A DNA stretch of 37,236 nucleotides from Microcaldota archaeon (GTDB lineage: Archaea; Micrarchaeota; Micrarchaeia; Anstonellales; J096): the NCBI GenBank assembly GCA_027024255.1, contig JALVSQ010000022.1, positions 1-37,236 of the forward strand, in the 5' to 3' direction. A program made the translations under genes and the position numbers. Numbering within the stretch: the first letter of the stretch is position 1; each line of letters opens with the position of its first letter. Shown here one piece after another: positions 18,055-27,008 of the stretch. The notes beneath the pieces are model-generated. The model was not told where the DNA came from and searched no databases. It worked only from the letters and a program-made list of their open reading frames with translations.

Positions 18055-18201
18055 TATACTTTTTTCAACGAACTATTTAAAAATAATATTGGTGTGTTAT
18101 TTTGTGGATTTTTATGTGGTAAGCTGGCAATTGCATTCGTGACACAAACGAACCCGGATTAAAACACAATAATTAAAATACCTTTTCTCCATTATTTAAT
18201 C

Positions 18202-18207
18202 AGGTGA
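18202..18207 (+). promoter_or_regulatory. Shine-Dalgarno-like site of the 2221-aa ORF
   Basis: aggtga 4 nt before ATG at 18212. Confidence 0.55.
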
Positions 18208-18211
18208 GTTC

Positions 18212-21200
18212 ATGCAAAAGCTTGCAAAACAAACCATAACAGGGGTTGAAGAGCTCAGCTACGAGCAGTTAAAAACCATGATAAATGAGCAGATAAGCGA
18301 TATGGAGGAGAAGGAAAAATACGAACAAATCCTGAACTCAATAGAGCAGGAATCAAATGAAGAAATCAAAAAGAAGAAGGCATTAGCCTTATTCCTGCAC
18401 ATTCAATTAATGAAAACTCAGGAACATATGCCAGATGAGTTAAAGGGATATGCCAATTCCTTCCTCTCAGAGTTTAGTCTTGAAAACTTCAGCAACTGGG
18501 ATTACGAGAAGTTTAAAGTAGGTGCTCTCCTTATTGTTACAGCCTTTGCATTAGGAAAGATGAAGGAGAAGGCACCGGATAGAAGGTTGAGAAGAGCCAT
18601 AAATTACACTTACTCGGGTATAATTGAAATATTGAAGGAAAACAACCTTACAGATCAAAGTTTTGCCGCAGTAAAAAGAAACTTCAACTACATTACAGAG
18701 ATGTTTAAGTTAATATATGCAAGAAAAGGACTTTTAAAGTACTATTCAGGTATCAAAACCTCAACATTGAAGATGCTCGGTTACTTAACAAAAGTTGAAA
18801 AGGGTTTTAACATAAACATAAAAGCAAAGGGAATAATATTATCCAACTATAAAACCCTTCAGAGCCTTTATACAAGATCACTTTCAGAAATAGATGCTGC
18901 TATAAGCAAACTTGAAAACGCTATTCTCAATGCTCAGGAAACCAAAATAGACACACCTGTAACAGGAGCATTCATGAAGCAGGCTCAGAAGCTTGGGGCT
19001 TTGATAAATACAACATCAAAGTATGTGGGAAGCGCACTGGCATTCGGTACTGAGGTAAGCAAAACAATGCAGATTATCTCCTTAGCAGGTAAGATGAACG
19101 CAGGTAGCAAACGAGCAAGTCAGAGACAGGTGAAAATACTGAGTAAAAAAATGGATGAAATCATTAACTTCCTTAAATCCTTTGACCCTGAGAAAAAATT
19201 AAATGTTAAAGGAAAGGACCCTGAATTAACATCTCTGTTTTCCTTTAAAGGTAAGAATATTCCACCTGTGTTTGCCTCTGTCCACTCAGTTGAGGATATG
19301 AAAAAAGTTGAAACTAAATTCGCAAAATCTTATGGGACAATAATATATGGTGAGGTAGAAAGAGCTTATTACATTGGCTTAAAAGATGTAAATTTAGATA
19401 CCGGATTTCTTGGTAAGATGTTTGGATTTCTGGGAATAAGAAAACTAACAGGATATGAAATAACACAAAGAGATGTTGATATTGTAAGGTATGAAACAAA
19501 GGATGGTAAGAAAGGTTTTGTTTTGAGAAATGCTTTAAGAGGAGAAGAAAGATGGTTCAGCATTGATGAGTTAAGAAAAGATGGGGTTTTTCTTAGGGCA
19601 AAGGACGATGAGGTTGTTCTCAATACAAAAAGGGCTTTAGAACTTGTTTTCTCCAACTACAAAAAAGCAATGGATATACTGAACAAATACAGAAAAGGCA
19701 AGAAGTTTGATCTTGAGGGTTTAAGAAAGGCTGTCCAGGAAGCACAGAAGTACATTGCAAAGGCACAGATGTATCTGTTTTTGCTTGAATCTGAGTACGA
19801 AGGAGGTTTGTATACAACAAAAGAGATGAAGATGGTGAGTGACTCTCTTACAGCAATAACTATCCTGGCAACAGCATTAACACTGGGAGCAGGTGCTGCA
19901 GCTCTTGCAGGGCAGGGCCTTACAAGGGCAGGACTGGCAGCAGCATGGAGAGCGATAGGTGGAGGAGTAACAGAAGGTATTGCTGGTTTGATGGGCAGGG
20001 CAGGTAATTTATTATTCATAAGCACAATAGGAGAAGATTTACTGCTAAAAGGTGTTTCAAAGGCTTATGGAGCAGATGTTTCATGGACAGACATAGGGGT
20101 AGATGTCCTCTTCCTTTTAAGTCCTGTGGCAAGGGCTTTGAGAGGAACATCAACACTTGCCAGAATAACTAAGGGAACTATTGCAGCTGGTGTGGGAGCA
20201 GCTGCTGGTTATGTTGGTTATGAATCTGTAAAGAATGTCTGGGAAAAGAAGAAAAGAGGAATGAAAGTAGGGTTTGAGGACTACATGGGTTTAATATGGG
20301 GTATGTGGGCTCTGACAGGAGTTGCTCATTCATTTGCAGAGATTAAGGCTTCTATTAAAGGCAGTAAACCTCCTACCCCGCTTCTATCAGGAGAAGCTAA
20401 TAAAGAGCTTCCAATGCTTCCTTCGGGAGAGAAACCCAAGGCACTTCCTCCAGGAGAAACCAGACCACCTGTGCCCAGAAAGACAGGTCCTCAACCTGAA
20501 ATTGTGGTTAAAGAAGACCCCCATCTATGGGGGGATATACTAAGAAATGAGCGTGTGAGAAAGGTTTCTCCGGAGAAAGACGGGTTTAAGGTAGAACTTG
20601 ATTTAATGAAAATAGAGGCAACAAAGGAAGGAAAGATTGTGAGGGTTGAGATGGATGCAAAGAGGTTTAAGGAGGTCTTTCCTGGCTATGAAATAGAGGA
20701 AGGTTCTGTATCTTTGAACAAGGAAAAAGGAGTGGTTGAATTCAGGGTTAAAAGAAAAGGTAAGGTTTATGAGGCAAGATATGACCTCAGGAAAGGTGAA
20801 GCATCCGTAAAGATAGATGGAAAATGGGAAACACTACCAAAGATACTCCATCCCAGGCTTAAAGGAGAGAGCGATAATGAAATGACAGTCCTTAAGCATG
20901 GAGATGTTGAGGTGTACCTTGTCAAAAACAAAGGAGCAAAGCATCCAATGCAGGACGGAGTTGTGGTAATAGAGCAAAGGGTGGGCAATGCAAAAGTAAG
21001 GATTGCTTTCAGCCTTGATGGTATAAGCGGTGAAACAGGTGCTGAGTTGGCTGTAGAGGCATTCATAGAAGCATGTAAGGAGCTCAGGCTGGAGCCAGGA
21101 GATGTAGTGTCGGGAAATGAAGTCAGGCCTGAAGAGCTTTACAGAAAAGTTTACGAAAAAATAAGGCAGAGATATATGGAAATTCTTAAAGAAAAGATAA

Positions 21201-24200
21201 AAGAAAGGTATGAGGAAGCGTTTAGAAAGAAGTACGGGAAGGCTCTGAAAAGACTCATGAAAGGGTATGAAAGTGGCAGGATCTTTGACTTTGAAAACCC
21301 AGAGGTATTAAACAAGATGGCAGAGAGTTTAAAGATAGGATTCGTTCACAACATGTATGTAGAGGTTTCGTACGGAGGTAAGGTTCACCGCTACATACTG
21401 AGGAGCGGTGATGGAGAGATATTTGCAATTACTAAAAAGGGAGAGGTTGTGTTCCCCAGAGTAGAGGGAGGAGGTGAAGGTGCGGAGACAGTTGCAAGAG
21501 CGAGTCATTATATATATGGGTCAGAAGTTGATCCTCTAGAACATCCCCTCCATAACCTTGATGCAATAAGAGAAGGAAGAAAGAGATTTAAGAAGCTCAG
21601 GTTGGGCGACACAGTAGGGGATATTAAAAAGGGGAATATTGAAGATTATTGGAACATCTACGAAATTCCAGAGAATGCTGAATTCGTTGTCTTTGGCAGT
21701 GATGGCATACTTGATCTGTACGAGTTTGCTAGGTCAGAAGGAATGGTGGGAAGTTATCAGGAATTTTTGAAGAGACTTGCCGCAGATAGGGGATTCAGGA
21801 ATGAACTGATTGAAAAAATTAGGAAGTCAGGGCTAAAACATGATGATATTTCACTTGTTATAATGAAGGTGGGTGAGAAGACCCCGTCATCTGTTATAAG
21901 AATAGGCCCTGAGCCGTTGGGTCCAGAAAAAGCTGGAAAACCAGAAGGCAAGGCAGAGAAGGCTAAGCCACCTGAAGAAAAACCACCACAAGAAAAACCA
22001 CCTGAAGAAAAAGTCAGAAGTGACAAGGAGTTCATTAACTTAGATAAGTTAAATGCTGAAAATATAGATAGGGAGGAAATTGGAGGAGTTATTTATACCA
22101 CTCCAGAAGGAGAGCAAATCAGGGTGAATATAGAGAGCATAAGGAAGTATCTGAGCGAGGATGTGCTGAGGGCTTATAAAGGAGAAAAAGGTTTCAATGA
22201 AGAGGTATTCAGGGAGCATCTTCCCTTCTCAGAAGAAATAAAGAATGTGATAGTTAAGATTGCTAAAGAGAGAGCACAAAAACTTAAATCTATCAATATG
22301 GAAGAGATTCTTTCGGAGAAGGTAAATAATGGAACGCTTACAGATGTTGCCCGGGAATTTGCAGGATTTAATAAAGAAGGTGAGAAGGTCAGGCCTTCAA
22401 ATCGTTTAAAAGAAGGATATAATTGGGTCAGGCAGAAGCTTGGAAAGAAGCCGGTGGATATAACTAATTTGAAAGGAGAGCAGAAGAATTTCATTGACAA
22501 CTTTTTAAAAGCAGCTAAAACACCCGGAGAACATCCAGAGGCTTATACAGTGAAAATAGGAGAAGAAACCTATGCATTGATAAATGAGGACCTTTTCCTC
22601 AATGCATTGAGATTTAATCCAAGAGATGGAGCAATAAGGGCATGGATAGAAAGAGGCCTGCCTTTAACATATGAGGAGTTCCTCCACAGGCTGGGTCTTT
22701 TAGGAAAGGACTTCAAAAAGGTCCTTATAATAAGGAAAAGGATAGGTTTGAGAAGGAGGTTTGATGTTGTTGAAATCACCAATTTAAAGTCTCTCTACTA
22801 CAAGTTAAGAGAAATCTCTTCAAGAGCGTTCAAGGTAGAAGGGAAGAAAGTAACTGTTGTTAGTGAAGAAGCGCTTAAAGAGATTAAAATGCCTGAGTGG
22901 ATGAAGAAGAAGACAATAAAAGTGCTTCAAGATGCTTTAAGGGAAAGGTCGTTTAGAAAGCTCTTAAAGAAAGCAAAGAAAATAGAGGAAAAATTGAAGA
23001 AAAGGCTGGAAGGAGAGATTCCTGAAGATGAGCTAAAGAAGGTAAAACCGGGTGAAATAGTCACAATAAGAAGGAAAGGATTGATTAAAGGAAAGAAGAT
23101 TCAGGCAGCCCATATAGAAGACTTTGTTAAAGACTTCGAAAGCATAAACTCAGGAAAGGACTTGAACAACTTCATGGAGAAGTATGGCTCTGTTGATGTT
23201 ATTGTTTATAAAGATGCACAGGGAAACATGCGTTACTTTGAGATTTATGGAAAAGAAGACCTGAGGAAGGTTGTGCTCGAACTGGATAATGTTAAAGGCA
23301 TTAATGATAAAAATAAAGGAATGTATATTGCCAGATTGAAAAACATAATGCCTGAGGATAAAGCTAAAGCAATAGCAAATAAAGTTGAAAAACTGGTGAA
23401 TGAGAAAGTGATAAAACCATCAAAAACACTCAGGGAACTTCCCAGGATAATAGGAGAAGAAGGGGAGCTTAATCTTGGAGACCAATTAATAGAGAGGCTT
23501 CAAAACCATGAGGTTGTTGAATTCAACGGAAATAGGTACATGCTTGCCGATGATTTTGTTGATATGATGTTTGCATACGAAAATCCAGTGGAGATGATCA
23601 AAGCCTTGGAAGCTAAAGGAAAACTGCCCAACTACCTTGTTTACGGTGAAGGCAAAACCCCCAAGGTTGTTAAAATAGAGCCTAACACCCTTATAGAAAA
23701 GCTTGTTCCTGGTATTGCGAACGATGCTATTTTATGGGAAGATATAGAGTTATTTGTAAAGCCCAGGAAATTTACACTAAAGCCCAAGAAGTTTATAAAC
23801 TGGGTGAAAAGACCTTTTGCAAGGAAGCTGGTTTTTGATGCAGAGGAGTATGCAAGATACTTAATCCACAGGTATAAAATACCAAGAGAACTGGCAGAAT
23901 CAATTGCAGCCCATACAAAGGTAAGGATGGATGCTGTTCTTGATGTAGCAAACATGAGAAGAGAGTTCCTTCCCAGAATGAAGGAAGTAAATGAAGGAAT
24001 GGCAGAGCTTAGAAAGATAGCAACCACGGAAGAAGGATTAAAAGAAGTACGTGAAGGAGTTTACTCCTTTAGAAAGCCACCTGAGAATGCTGAGGTTTAC
24101 AGGGTGGCCATTGCTCTTGATAAAAGCGGAGCAGAAGCAATAAGAGATGTGGTTAGGTGGCTCAAGAAAAAGGAAATACCATTTGAGCTCCATACAAATC

Positions 24201-24877
24201 CCGATGATGGAGCATCAGTGCTGAGAATATTTGTTGATAAATCAAAGGTTGAGGCTGTAAAAGATGCAGTAAATACTATCTTAAGAGAAAGGGTCCGCGG
24301 GCTGGCACTTACAACAGGTTATGTATTCAAAGAAGGAAACAAACCTATTAATGCCCAGCTGAAGTTCAGGAGGAAGTATTTAAAGATTTGGAAGGCAGCG
24401 CACGAAGGGAAGTGGAAGAAAGTGGCAGAAATAGCAGGAATTCCGTTCAAAAAGTTAAAGGAGATAGAAGAAGCGAATAGAGCCTGGTTAAGGAAAATGA
24501 GGGATAAGGGCTTCTTTGGCAAGGTAGCAGCATCTGGAATAGACATCGGTGAAAGACTCTTTGTTAACTCTATTATCTGGGGTATTGGCCTTTATCTTGC
24601 CAATGCTACAGGCGTTATTCCAAAAGGCTCTCCATTAGATTGGGTAATGAAAGGATCTGCGTCTTTCCTTGTCTGGACTACGCCGTATCCAAAAGGCATA
24701 GGGTGGAAATGGAAGCCTCTCATGGTACTTGCTGCCCTCGGCATTGTTGGAACAGCAATAGAGAAGATAATAGAAAGACAAGTTTTTGGCTCCTCAGGTT
24801 CTGGTAGCTCAAGAATACATTGGGAGACAGGTGAGCATGATAAAGATAATAAAAAGAAAGAAAAGAAAAAGAGCTAA
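18212..24877 (+). CDS. Giant membrane-associated protein (2221 aa) with internal PP2C-like domain
   Basis: Uninterrupted ORF of 6.7 kb. Gly/Ala-rich hydrophobic block (SLTAITILATALTLGAGAAALAG...), PP2C-like motifs FSLDGIS, RSGDGEIFAI, HPLHN, FGSDGILDL, HDDISLVIM, Pro-rich linker, C-terminal hydrophobic segments and basic tail. Confidence 0.9.
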   Translation: MQKLAKQTITGVEELSYEQLKTMINEQISDMEEKEKYEQILNSIEQESNEEIKKKKALALFLHIQLMKTQEHMPDELKGYANSFLSEFSLENFSNWDYEKFKVGALLIVTAFALGKMKEKAPDRRLRRAINYTYSGIIEILKENNLTDQSFAAVKRNFNYITEMFKLIYARKGLLKYYSGIKTSTLKMLGYLTKVEKGFNINIKAKGIILSNYKTLQSLYTRSLSEIDAAISKLENAILNAQETKIDTPVTGAFMKQAQKLGALINTTSKYVGSALAFGTEVSKTMQIISLAGKMNAGSKRASQRQVKILSKKMDEIINFLKSFDPEKKLNVKGKDPELTSLFSFKGKNIPPVFASVHSVEDMKKVETKFAKSYGTIIYGEVERAYYIGLKDVNLDTGFLGKMFGFLGIRKLTGYEITQRDVDIVRYETKDGKKGFVLRNALRGEERWFSIDELRKDGVFLRAKDDEVVLNTKRALELVFSNYKKAMDILNKYRKGKKFDLEGLRKAVQEAQKYIAKAQMYLFLLESEYEGGLYTTKEMKMVSDSLTAITILATALTLGAGAAALAGQGLTRAGLAAAWRAIGGGVTEGIAGLMGRAGNLLFISTIGEDLLLKGVSKAYGADVSWTDIGVDVLFLLSPVARALRGTSTLARITKGTIAAGVGAAAGYVGYESVKNVWEKKKRGMKVGFEDYMGLIWGMWALTGVAHSFAEIKASIKGSKPPTPLLSGEANKELPMLPSGEKPKALPPGETRPPVPRKTGPQPEIVVKEDPHLWGDILRNERVRKVSPEKDGFKVELDLMKIEATKEGKIVRVEMDAKRFKEVFPGYEIEEGSVSLNKEKGVVEFRVKRKGKVYEARYDLRKGEASVKIDGKWETLPKILHPRLKGESDNEMTVLKHGDVEVYLVKNKGAKHPMQDGVVVIEQRVGNAKVRIAFSLDGISGETGAELAVEAFIEACKELRLEPGDVVSGNEVRPEELYRKVYEKIRQRYMEILKEKIKERYEEAFRKKYGKALKRLMKGYESGRIFDFENPEVLNKMAESLKIGFVHNMYVEVSYGGKVHRYILRSGDGEIFAITKKGEVVFPRVEGGGEGAETVARASHYIYGSEVDPLEHPLHNLDAIREGRKRFKKLRLGDTVGDIKKGNIEDYWNIYEIPENAEFVVFGSDGILDLYEFARSEGMVGSYQEFLKRLAADRGFRNELIEKIRKSGLKHDDISLVIMKVGEKTPSSVIRIGPEPLGPEKAGKPEGKAEKAKPPEEKPPQEKPPEEKVRSDKEFINLDKLNAENIDREEIGGVIYTTPEGEQIRVNIESIRKYLSEDVLRAYKGEKGFNEEVFREHLPFSEEIKNVIVKIAKERAQKLKSINMEEILSEKVNNGTLTDVAREFAGFNKEGEKVRPSNRLKEGYNWVRQKLGKKPVDITNLKGEQKNFIDNFLKAAKTPGEHPEAYTVKIGEETYALINEDLFLNALRFNPRDGAIRAWIERGLPLTYEEFLHRLGLLGKDFKKVLIIRKRIGLRRRFDVVEITNLKSLYYKLREISSRAFKVEGKKVTVVSEEALKEIKMPEWMKKKTIKVLQDALRERSFRKLLKKAKKIEEKLKKRLEGEIPEDELKKVKPGEIVTIRRKGLIKGKKIQAAHIEDFVKDFESINSGKDLNNFMEKYGSVDVIVYKDAQGNMRYFEIYGKEDLRKVVLELDNVKGINDKNKGMYIARLKNIMPEDKAKAIANKVEKLVNEKVIKPSKTLRELPRIIGEEGELNLGDQLIERLQNHEVVEFNGNRYMLADDFVDMMFAYENPVEMIKALEAKGKLPNYLVYGEGKTPKVVKIEPNTLIEKLVPGIANDAILWEDIELFVKPRKFTLKPKKFINWVKRPFARKLVFDAEEYARYLIHRYKIPRELAESIAAHTKVRMDAVLDVANMRREFLPRMKEVNEGMAELRKIATTEEGLKEVREGVYSFRKPPENAEVYRVAIALDKSGAEAIRDVVRWLKKKEIPFELHTNPDDGASVLRIFVDKSKVEAVKDAVNTILRERVRGLALTTGYVFKEGNKPINAQLKFRRKYLKIWKAAHEGKWKKVAEIAGIPFKKLKEIEEANRAWLRKMRDKGFFGKVAASGIDIGERLFVNSIIWGIGLYLANATGVIPKGSPLDWVMKGSASFLVWTTPYPKGIGWKWKPLMVLAALGIVGTAIEKIIERQVFGSSGSGSSRIHWETGEHDKDNKKKEKKKS
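21968..22011 (+). repeat. Short tandem repeat encoding PPEEK/PPQEK linker
   Basis: ccacctgaagaaaaaccaccacaagaaaaaccacctgaagaaaaa within the giant ORF. Confidence 0.75.
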
Positions 24878-25509
24878 CCCCACCCCTCGGCTTTAACCTT
24901 CCCTCCTTTTTCTTCTATATAACCTTTAAATGAATCAACAAAGCCTTTGCTCCCGCATAAAAAGTAGGTGTAATCACTGCCAAGATAAACATCCTCAGGA
25001 GCAAACCTGCCGTGTTTAAAGCCTTTAACCTCCTGTCTTGTGAATGTTATGCTTACATCAACATTCCTTATCATCTTCAACTCGCTTAAATAAGGCATAT
25101 TTGCATTCCTGAAGCTGAGGAATGCCTTAAAACTTCCTTTAACATTGTTTAACTCTATATGCCTCATTATTGAGAGCAGAGGAGCAATCCCTGCACCTCC
25201 TCCTATGAACACAGCTTTACTCTCTCCTTCGTAAATAAACTTGCCCATGCCCTTACTTATATCAAATGCTTTACCAACATCTGCTTCTTCAAGCAGGCTC
25301 GTCATCTTTCCCTTTATAAAATGAATGAAGAGCTCAATGTACTCAAACTCAGGAGGTGAAGCAATTGAATAAGGCCTGAATAAACCTGTTTCTAAGTCTT
25401 TAAGCAAAACGAACTGGCCAGGCCTGAATTCAACCCTCTCCTTTTCAGGAAAGAACCTTAGAATACCCAGCTCTCCACTCATCAACTTACTGAGTAATAC
25501 ATACTTCAT
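24874..25509 (-). CDS. Ferredoxin/flavodoxin-NADP reductase-like FAD/NAD-binding oxidoreductase
   Basis: PGQFVLLKD..FRPYSIASPP, AVFIGGGAGIAPLLSIMRH, YFLCGSKGFVDSF. Confidence 0.9.
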   Translation of the reverse strand: MKYVLLSKLMSGELGILRFFPEKERVEFRPGQFVLLKDLETGLFRPYSIASPPEFEYIELFIHFIKGKMTSLLEEADVGKAFDISKGMGKFIYEGESKAVFIGGGAGIAPLLSIMRHIELNNVKGSFKAFLSFRNANMPYLSELKMIRNVDVSITFTRQEVKGFKHGRFAPEDVYLGSDYTYFLCGSKGFVDSFKGYIEEKGGKVKAEGWG

Positions 25510-25560
25510 GAATGATTAAGAAAGAGAACATTAAAAATACTTTTCCCAAACATAACTCCA

Positions 25561-26628
25561 ATGCTTTTAGCTTTTCTAATAGCAGTATTCATAACCTTAA
25601 TTCCTGGCCTACACATAAACACAATTTCTGCATTACTTTCTCAGTACATAGATGACCCTTATTTTTATCTTCTCCTTATGGGTGCTTATGTGCCTTTAAC
25701 AGCACTACCCCTGCTTTTATTCAATGTCAGCGAGGAATCAGTTGCTTCTTTACCTGCTTTGCAGAGAGCATCAAGAGAAGAACCATCTAAGGCAATCTCT
25801 TATTACATTATCTCGACCCTTCTTTCCTCATTCATCGCTCTGTTCATTCCTTCAGGTGTTTTTTCCCTTCTTTATTCTGTAATAAAACCATATCTTTTTT
25901 ACATAGTTCTTGGTTTCTCACTTGCCTTATTAATAAAAACAAAAAGGATGCTTGGCCTCTTTGCGTTCATCCTCTCAGCATTGATAGGCTACATCTCTCT
26001 AACATCAAAAATGGCAGAACCCTTTTTACCCATGTTCTCCGGCTTTTTTGCAATTCCTTTCATATTACTATCAACTCCTTCTAAAAACATGAACATAAAA
26101 CCTGTGTTTGAATTAAGCATATTAAGGCCTTCAATAATTGGTTCTTTACTCGGCATACTTGCTTTAATGCTTCCAGGCATAAGCTCGCCTTCTGTTGTTG
26201 CCATTCCATTAACCCCTTTGCTTAAATCGTTTGATTACATTGCTTTAACAAGCGCTATAATGTCATCTGAATACACCTTAAGCATTCAAAACTTTTATGA
26301 AACAGGAAAGAAAAGAATAGGTGTTGTTGGAATAATAAAGAGAGTTGAGAATGCTAAGCTTTACATATTCTCAGGTGTTTTAGTTGGCAGTGGATTGGCA
26401 TTTGGTTTGTTGAGGTATCTTAAGCCCTCAAGGACAAGAGCAGGCAAGTATTTGACTATTGCTTACTTAACATTAATCTCATTTCTTCTTAACGGTGTTT
26501 ACGGAATTTTAATACTTGCCTTATCATCACTACTTGGCTTAATAGTTAAATTGAACAATGTGAATGCCAGTGTTTTACTCGGCTCCATCATAGGAACTAC
26601 TCTCTACTACCTGCACTTCTCTGCTTAA
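25561..26628 (+). CDS. TctA/DUF112-like polytopic membrane protein
   Basis: LIPGLHINTISALL and ALMLPGISSPSVVAIPL duplicated PG motifs; about ten TM segments. Confidence 0.78.
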   Translation: MLLAFLIAVFITLIPGLHINTISALLSQYIDDPYFYLLLMGAYVPLTALPLLLFNVSEESVASLPALQRASREEPSKAISYYIISTLLSSFIALFIPSGVFSLLYSVIKPYLFYIVLGFSLALLIKTKRMLGLFAFILSALIGYISLTSKMAEPFLPMFSGFFAIPFILLSTPSKNMNIKPVFELSILRPSIIGSLLGILALMLPGISSPSVVAIPLTPLLKSFDYIALTSAIMSSEYTLSIQNFYETGKKRIGVVGIIKRVENAKLYIFSGVLVGSGLAFGLLRYLKPSRTRAGKYLTIAYLTLISFLLNGVYGILILALSSLLGLIVKLNNVNASVLLGSIIGTTLYYLHFSA

Positions 26629-27008
26629 ATATCAAACACAACCTCTATTTCTCCATCATCTACTTTTAGCTGGTGGTATGTTACTGCCTTTATTATTGCA
26701 TTTGGACTTCCTTTTCTGCATTTAATTTTAGCCCTTATTTTTCCCTTCTCTACTTCTATGCTTTCAACACTTAAAGGAATTAATCCTTTTATCTCAATCT
26801 CGCTCAGCACATCGCTGAGTAGGTTTACAACCATATCCTCTTTTGTTTCTCCCTGGCTTTCTACAATCAGATGAGTGTCTCCATTACCTTCTGCTTTAAC
26901 AATGTCAAACATCACTTCAAGCAATTCTTTAAGTGCCTTTTTGAAGCAAGGAGCTTTAACCCTTACCTTTATATCCCCTGTATGCTCTAAAAACTCATGC
27001 ATACTCAA
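26625..27008 (-). CDS. Archease (RtcB-associated)
   Basis: EFLEHTGDIKVRVKAPCFKKALKELLEVMFDIV and C-terminal IIKAVTYHQLKVDD..VVFDI. Confidence 0.92.
   Translation of the reverse strand: MSMHEFLEHTGDIKVRVKAPCFKKALKELLEVMFDIVKAEGNGDTHLIVESQGETKEDMVVNLLSDVLSEIEIKGLIPLSVESIEVEKGKIRAKIKCRKGSPNAIIKAVTYHQLKVDDGEIEVVFDI

Noticed and set aside
18136-18152. ttcgt-gacacaa-acgaa inverted repeat in the 874/2221-aa intergenic region as an operator
   Set aside because: Only a 5-bp stem, seen once; expected by chance, so not supported as a regulatory site without conservation data.
19835-20330. Giant protein as a polymorphic toxin or phage tape-measure protein
   Set aside because: The hydrophobic block is suggestive, but there is no recognisable toxin domain, immunity gene or phage structural gene nearby; neighbours are housekeeping archaeal genes.
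23641-24027. Minus-strand ORFs within the giant gene (e.g. 128 aa, also 19657-20025 and 21757-22035)
   Set aside because: Shadow ORFs with F/S/L-biased composition opposite a long coding frame with recognisable motifs.
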